The notes beneath the pieces were generated by a model, which saw only the letters and a program-made list of their open reading frames with translations, did no database searches and was not told the origin of the DNA. Below, piece by piece: positions 36,912 to 38,675 of a stretch of DNA of 38,675 bases. The translations under genes were made by a program, and so were the position numbers. Source of the stretch: Planctomycetota bacterium (GTDB taxonomy: Bacteria > Planctomycetota > UBA1135 > UBA2386); contig VGZG01000031.1 of assembly GCA_016872675.1 (NCBI GenBank), positions 1-38,675 on the forward strand. Direction: 5' to 3'. Within the stretch, counting starts at the first letter, position 1. Each line of letters begins with the position of its first letter.

Positions 36912-38675
36912 TTACAGGATCGTGAACGACGTCGTCGGCGACGTCTCCTCGGCGATCTCGGCGAGCGTCAGGTCGATCGTCACCATCGCCGCGTGCACCG
37001 GCAGGCCGGTCAGCCACGGCAGGTTGGGAATCGCCAGCACGGCGTTGGCGCGGCCGTTGGCGCCGAGCACGCCGGCGAAGCCGGGCAGCGACAGGCTGAG
37101 GTCGGTGACGCCGTCGTAGCCGAGGTCGAGCACCTTCTTGGGGCCGACCTGCGTCGTCGCCGGCGACGGCGTGATCGACAGCACCGCGAGGTAGCTGGCG
37201 CCCGGGTGGTAGACGTCGACGAACTCGTAGTTCGCCGTGCCGCCGGGGATCTTGCTGCCGGTCACCACGACTTCGTTGGTCGCGGCGTCGCGGCGCGTGC
37301 ACCACGCCAGCGCCAGCGGCTCGCTCGCGCCGAGGAAGCGCTGGTTCTGCAGGCGGATCGTGTACGTGCCCGTCTGCGGCGGCACGAACTGCACGAGCTC
37401 GAACGGGTTGGCCGCGCTCGCCGACGTCGCCACCAGCGTGCCGCCGAACCACACCGTCAGGTCGAGATCCATCTGCAGCACGTCGGTCGCGTACGCCGAG
37501 TCGGCCTGCGAGAACCAGACCGCGCACAGCCGCGTCTCGTCGCCGCGGACGAGCGGCACGCTGACGCTGTACTGGCCGCCGGCGAAGCTGCCCGGCGTCA
37601 GCACGACGCGCTGGAACTGCCCCTTCGCCGCCGCCGCCTGCGACGCTGCCGCGTCGACGTGGCCGGCGCCGTCGCGATCGCTCATCGCCGCAGCGCCCTC
37701 GACGTTGTGGAACGCGCCGGCCATCAGCAGCGCGCGCACCGTCTCCGGTTGCGCCTGCAGCACGGGGACCGTCTGCGCCAACAGCGCGGCGATGCCGCAC
37801 GTGACCGGCGAGGCGTACGACGTGCCCGAGCCCTGCGCGCCGATCCACGGCGACGCCGTCGTCGTGGTGGTGATCGTGGTGCCGCAGGCGGTGACCTCCG
37901 GCTTGTCGTGGCCCTCGATCGGGTTGACCCAGCTCGACGACGACGACATCGCGTCGCCGCCCCAGTCGAGGGTGTTGTTGTCGGTGGCGTTGCCCGACGC
38001 CGTCATGTTGAAGCCGCAGCCGGGCGTGGTGATCAGCCCGTCCGTGCCGCCCTGGTTGCCCGACGACTTGAACAGCATCACCGCGAACGTGCGGATGACG
38101 TAGTCGAAGTAGCGGTCGAGGAACTGGATCTGGCCCTTCTGGCCGTTCCACCACGAGCAGTTGCCGAAGCTGATGCCTTGCTGCATGCCCCACGCCCACG
38201 CCTGCGGCGCGCTGGTGTCGCCAGCGGCGCCGTAGCTGTAGAGCTGCGCGAGGCCCGGCGCGGCGCCGGTGTGCGGCGATTGACGCGAGGCGACGATGCC
38301 CGCGACGGCGGTGGCGTGCGCGGCGGCGGTGCCGGTGTTGCCGGCGACGATCGGCGGCAGGAACGGGTTGGTCGTCGCGACCGGCGCGGTGTCGTTGATC
38401 AGCACCTTCACGCCAGCGCCGTCGACGCCGCGGCGGTGCACGGCGTCGGTGCGGGCCGTGCGGCTCGCCCACTCGTTGAACGCCGCCAGCGACGCGAGCG
38501 ACGCAGCGCCGCCTTCGTCGAGCGACACCGGCGACGACCAGTACGCGAGGTCGACGTCGGCGCGGCCGGCGAGCTGGCGCGCGAGCGCCTCGCCGCAGCG
38601 CACGAACACGACCGGCGTCAGCGTGTCGCGGTAGGTCACCTCGCCGCCGAGCGCACTGGCCGTGGCGGCGAACGC
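36912..38675 (-). CDS. Subtilisin-like serine protease (S8), N-terminus beyond the window
   Basis: At least 587 residues of a second S8 peptidase; the frame is open to the right edge, so the signal peptide and most of any propeptide lie outside. The triad is visible in order: Asp in GVKVLINDTAP, His in NTGTAAAHATAVAGIVASRQ, oxyanion Asn in FKSSGNQGG and Ser in GSGTSYASPVTCGIAALL. The C-terminal ~250 residues are beta-rich: a jelly-roll of PPC type (MDLDLTVWFGGTLVATSASA, TGTYTIRLQNQRFLG) and a final domain ending TSPTTSFTIL. It differs from the first subtilase in its HATAVAG histidine motif and lacks the shared GMPGC-type tail. Likely secreted; the substrate is unknown. Confidence 0.9.
   Translation of the reverse strand, partial: AFAATASALGGEVTYRDTLTPVVFVRCGEALARQLAGRADVDLAYWSSPVSLDEGGAASLASLAAFNEWASRTARTDAVHRRGVDGAGVKVLINDTAPVATTNPFLPPIVAGNTGTAAAHATAVAGIVASRQSPHTGAAPGLAQLYSYGAAGDTSAPQAWAWGMQQGISFGNCSWWNGQKGQIQFLDRYFDYVIRTFAVMLFKSSGNQGGTDGLITTPGCGFNMTASGNATDNNTLDWGGDAMSSSSSWVNPIEGHDKPEVTACGTTITTTTTASPWIGAQGSGTSYASPVTCGIAALLAQTVPVLQAQPETVRALLMAGAFHNVEGAAAMSDRDGAGHVDAAASQAAAAKGQFQRVVLTPGSFAGGQYSVSVPLVRGDETRLCAVWFSQADSAYATDVLQMDLDLTVWFGGTLVATSASAANPFELVQFVPPQTGTYTIRLQNQRFLGASEPLALAWCTRRDAATNEVVVTGSKIPGGTANYEFVDVYHPGASYLAVLSITPSPATTQVGPKKVLDLGYDGVTDLSLSLPGFAGVLGANGRANAVLAIPNLPWLTGLPVHAAMVTIDLTLAEIAEETSPTTSFTIL

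Noticed and set aside
34600-37119. An 839-codon open frame on the plus strand
   Set aside because: It is antisense to the glycosidase gene and shows only low-complexity Arg/Ala/Val sequence. The glycosidase frame has a signal peptide and domain motifs.
1-38675. tRNA, rRNA, CRISPR, insertion sequences, prophage or defence genes
   Set aside because: I looked on both strands and saw no cloverleaf ends, spaced repeats, transposase or recombinase motifs. The direct repeats noted before the porin are only three short units.

Overview
The window is high-GC DNA (roughly 70% by eye) that looks like a chromosomal piece of a Planctomycetota bacterium. I place it there, by inference, for three reasons. 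It has several large secreted proteins whose C-termini share a beta-sandwich-like tail ("GMPGCF...", "...SN.L.LTVGN"). It has a Tat-tagged Gfo/Idh/MocA oxidoreductase next to a SUMF1-type protein, and a Tat-tagged hydroxypyruvate-isomerase-like TIM barrel. Its secretome also carries BNR/Asp-box and subtilisin proteins. I found no rRNA, tRNA, CRISPR array, transposase or phage gene.

Layout. 0.1-5.0 kb, minus strand: secreted subtilase, Gfo/Idh/MocA oxidoreductase, SUMF1-domain protein. 5.2-11.1 kb, plus: secreted HEXXH-type metallopeptidase, hflK-hflC with a 4-base GTGA overlap, TIM-barrel isomerase-like protein. 11.2-13.4 kb, minus: fused FAD monooxygenase / Old Yellow Enzyme-type oxidoreductase. 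13.8-15.1 kb, plus: polyprenyl-phosphate sugar-phosphotransferase. 15.1-17.65 kb: pepP, a frameshifted orphan gene, a lipoprotein, and a remnant of an M3 oligopeptidase. 17.6-19.8 kb, minus: rarA and a TrmH-family RNA methyltransferase, overlapping by one base. 19.9-20.5 kb, plus: a decayed ABC ATPase. 20.6-22.7 kb, plus: phosphate-selective-porin-like protein and a PhyH-family dioxygenase. 22.8-26.8 kb, minus: a three-subunit molybdenum hydroxylase in the order small-large-medium. Its medium subunit carries the four-cysteine insert typical of 4-hydroxybenzoyl-CoA reductase. 27.1-32.3 kb: small lipoprotein, a large secreted two-domain protein, and a BNR-repeat protein. 32.4-34.6 kb, plus: MBL-fold hydrolase, ROK kinase, and a frameshifted SGNH-like gene. 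34.7-38.7 kb, minus: alpha-galactosidase-like glycosidase and a second subtilase that runs off the right edge.

How the genes fit together. The secreted peptidases, glycosidase-like and BNR proteins suggest a cell that works on extracellular polymers. hflKC, rarA, trmH and pepP are housekeeping. The molybdenum hydroxylase and the fused CoA-ester-type monooxygenase both hint at aromatic acyl-CoA chemistry. They lie 9 kb apart with no other aromatic-pathway gene between them, so a joint pathway is unproven.

The main oddities are these: a Gln where the molybdenum hydroxylase family has its catalytic Glu; several broken genes (M3 remnant, ABC ATPase, two single-base frameshifts); a triple 11-bp direct repeat before the phosphate-porin-like gene that resembles a Pho box; and a near-perfect 40-base hairpin between convergent genes. 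I did not find a clear new defence or mobile system.
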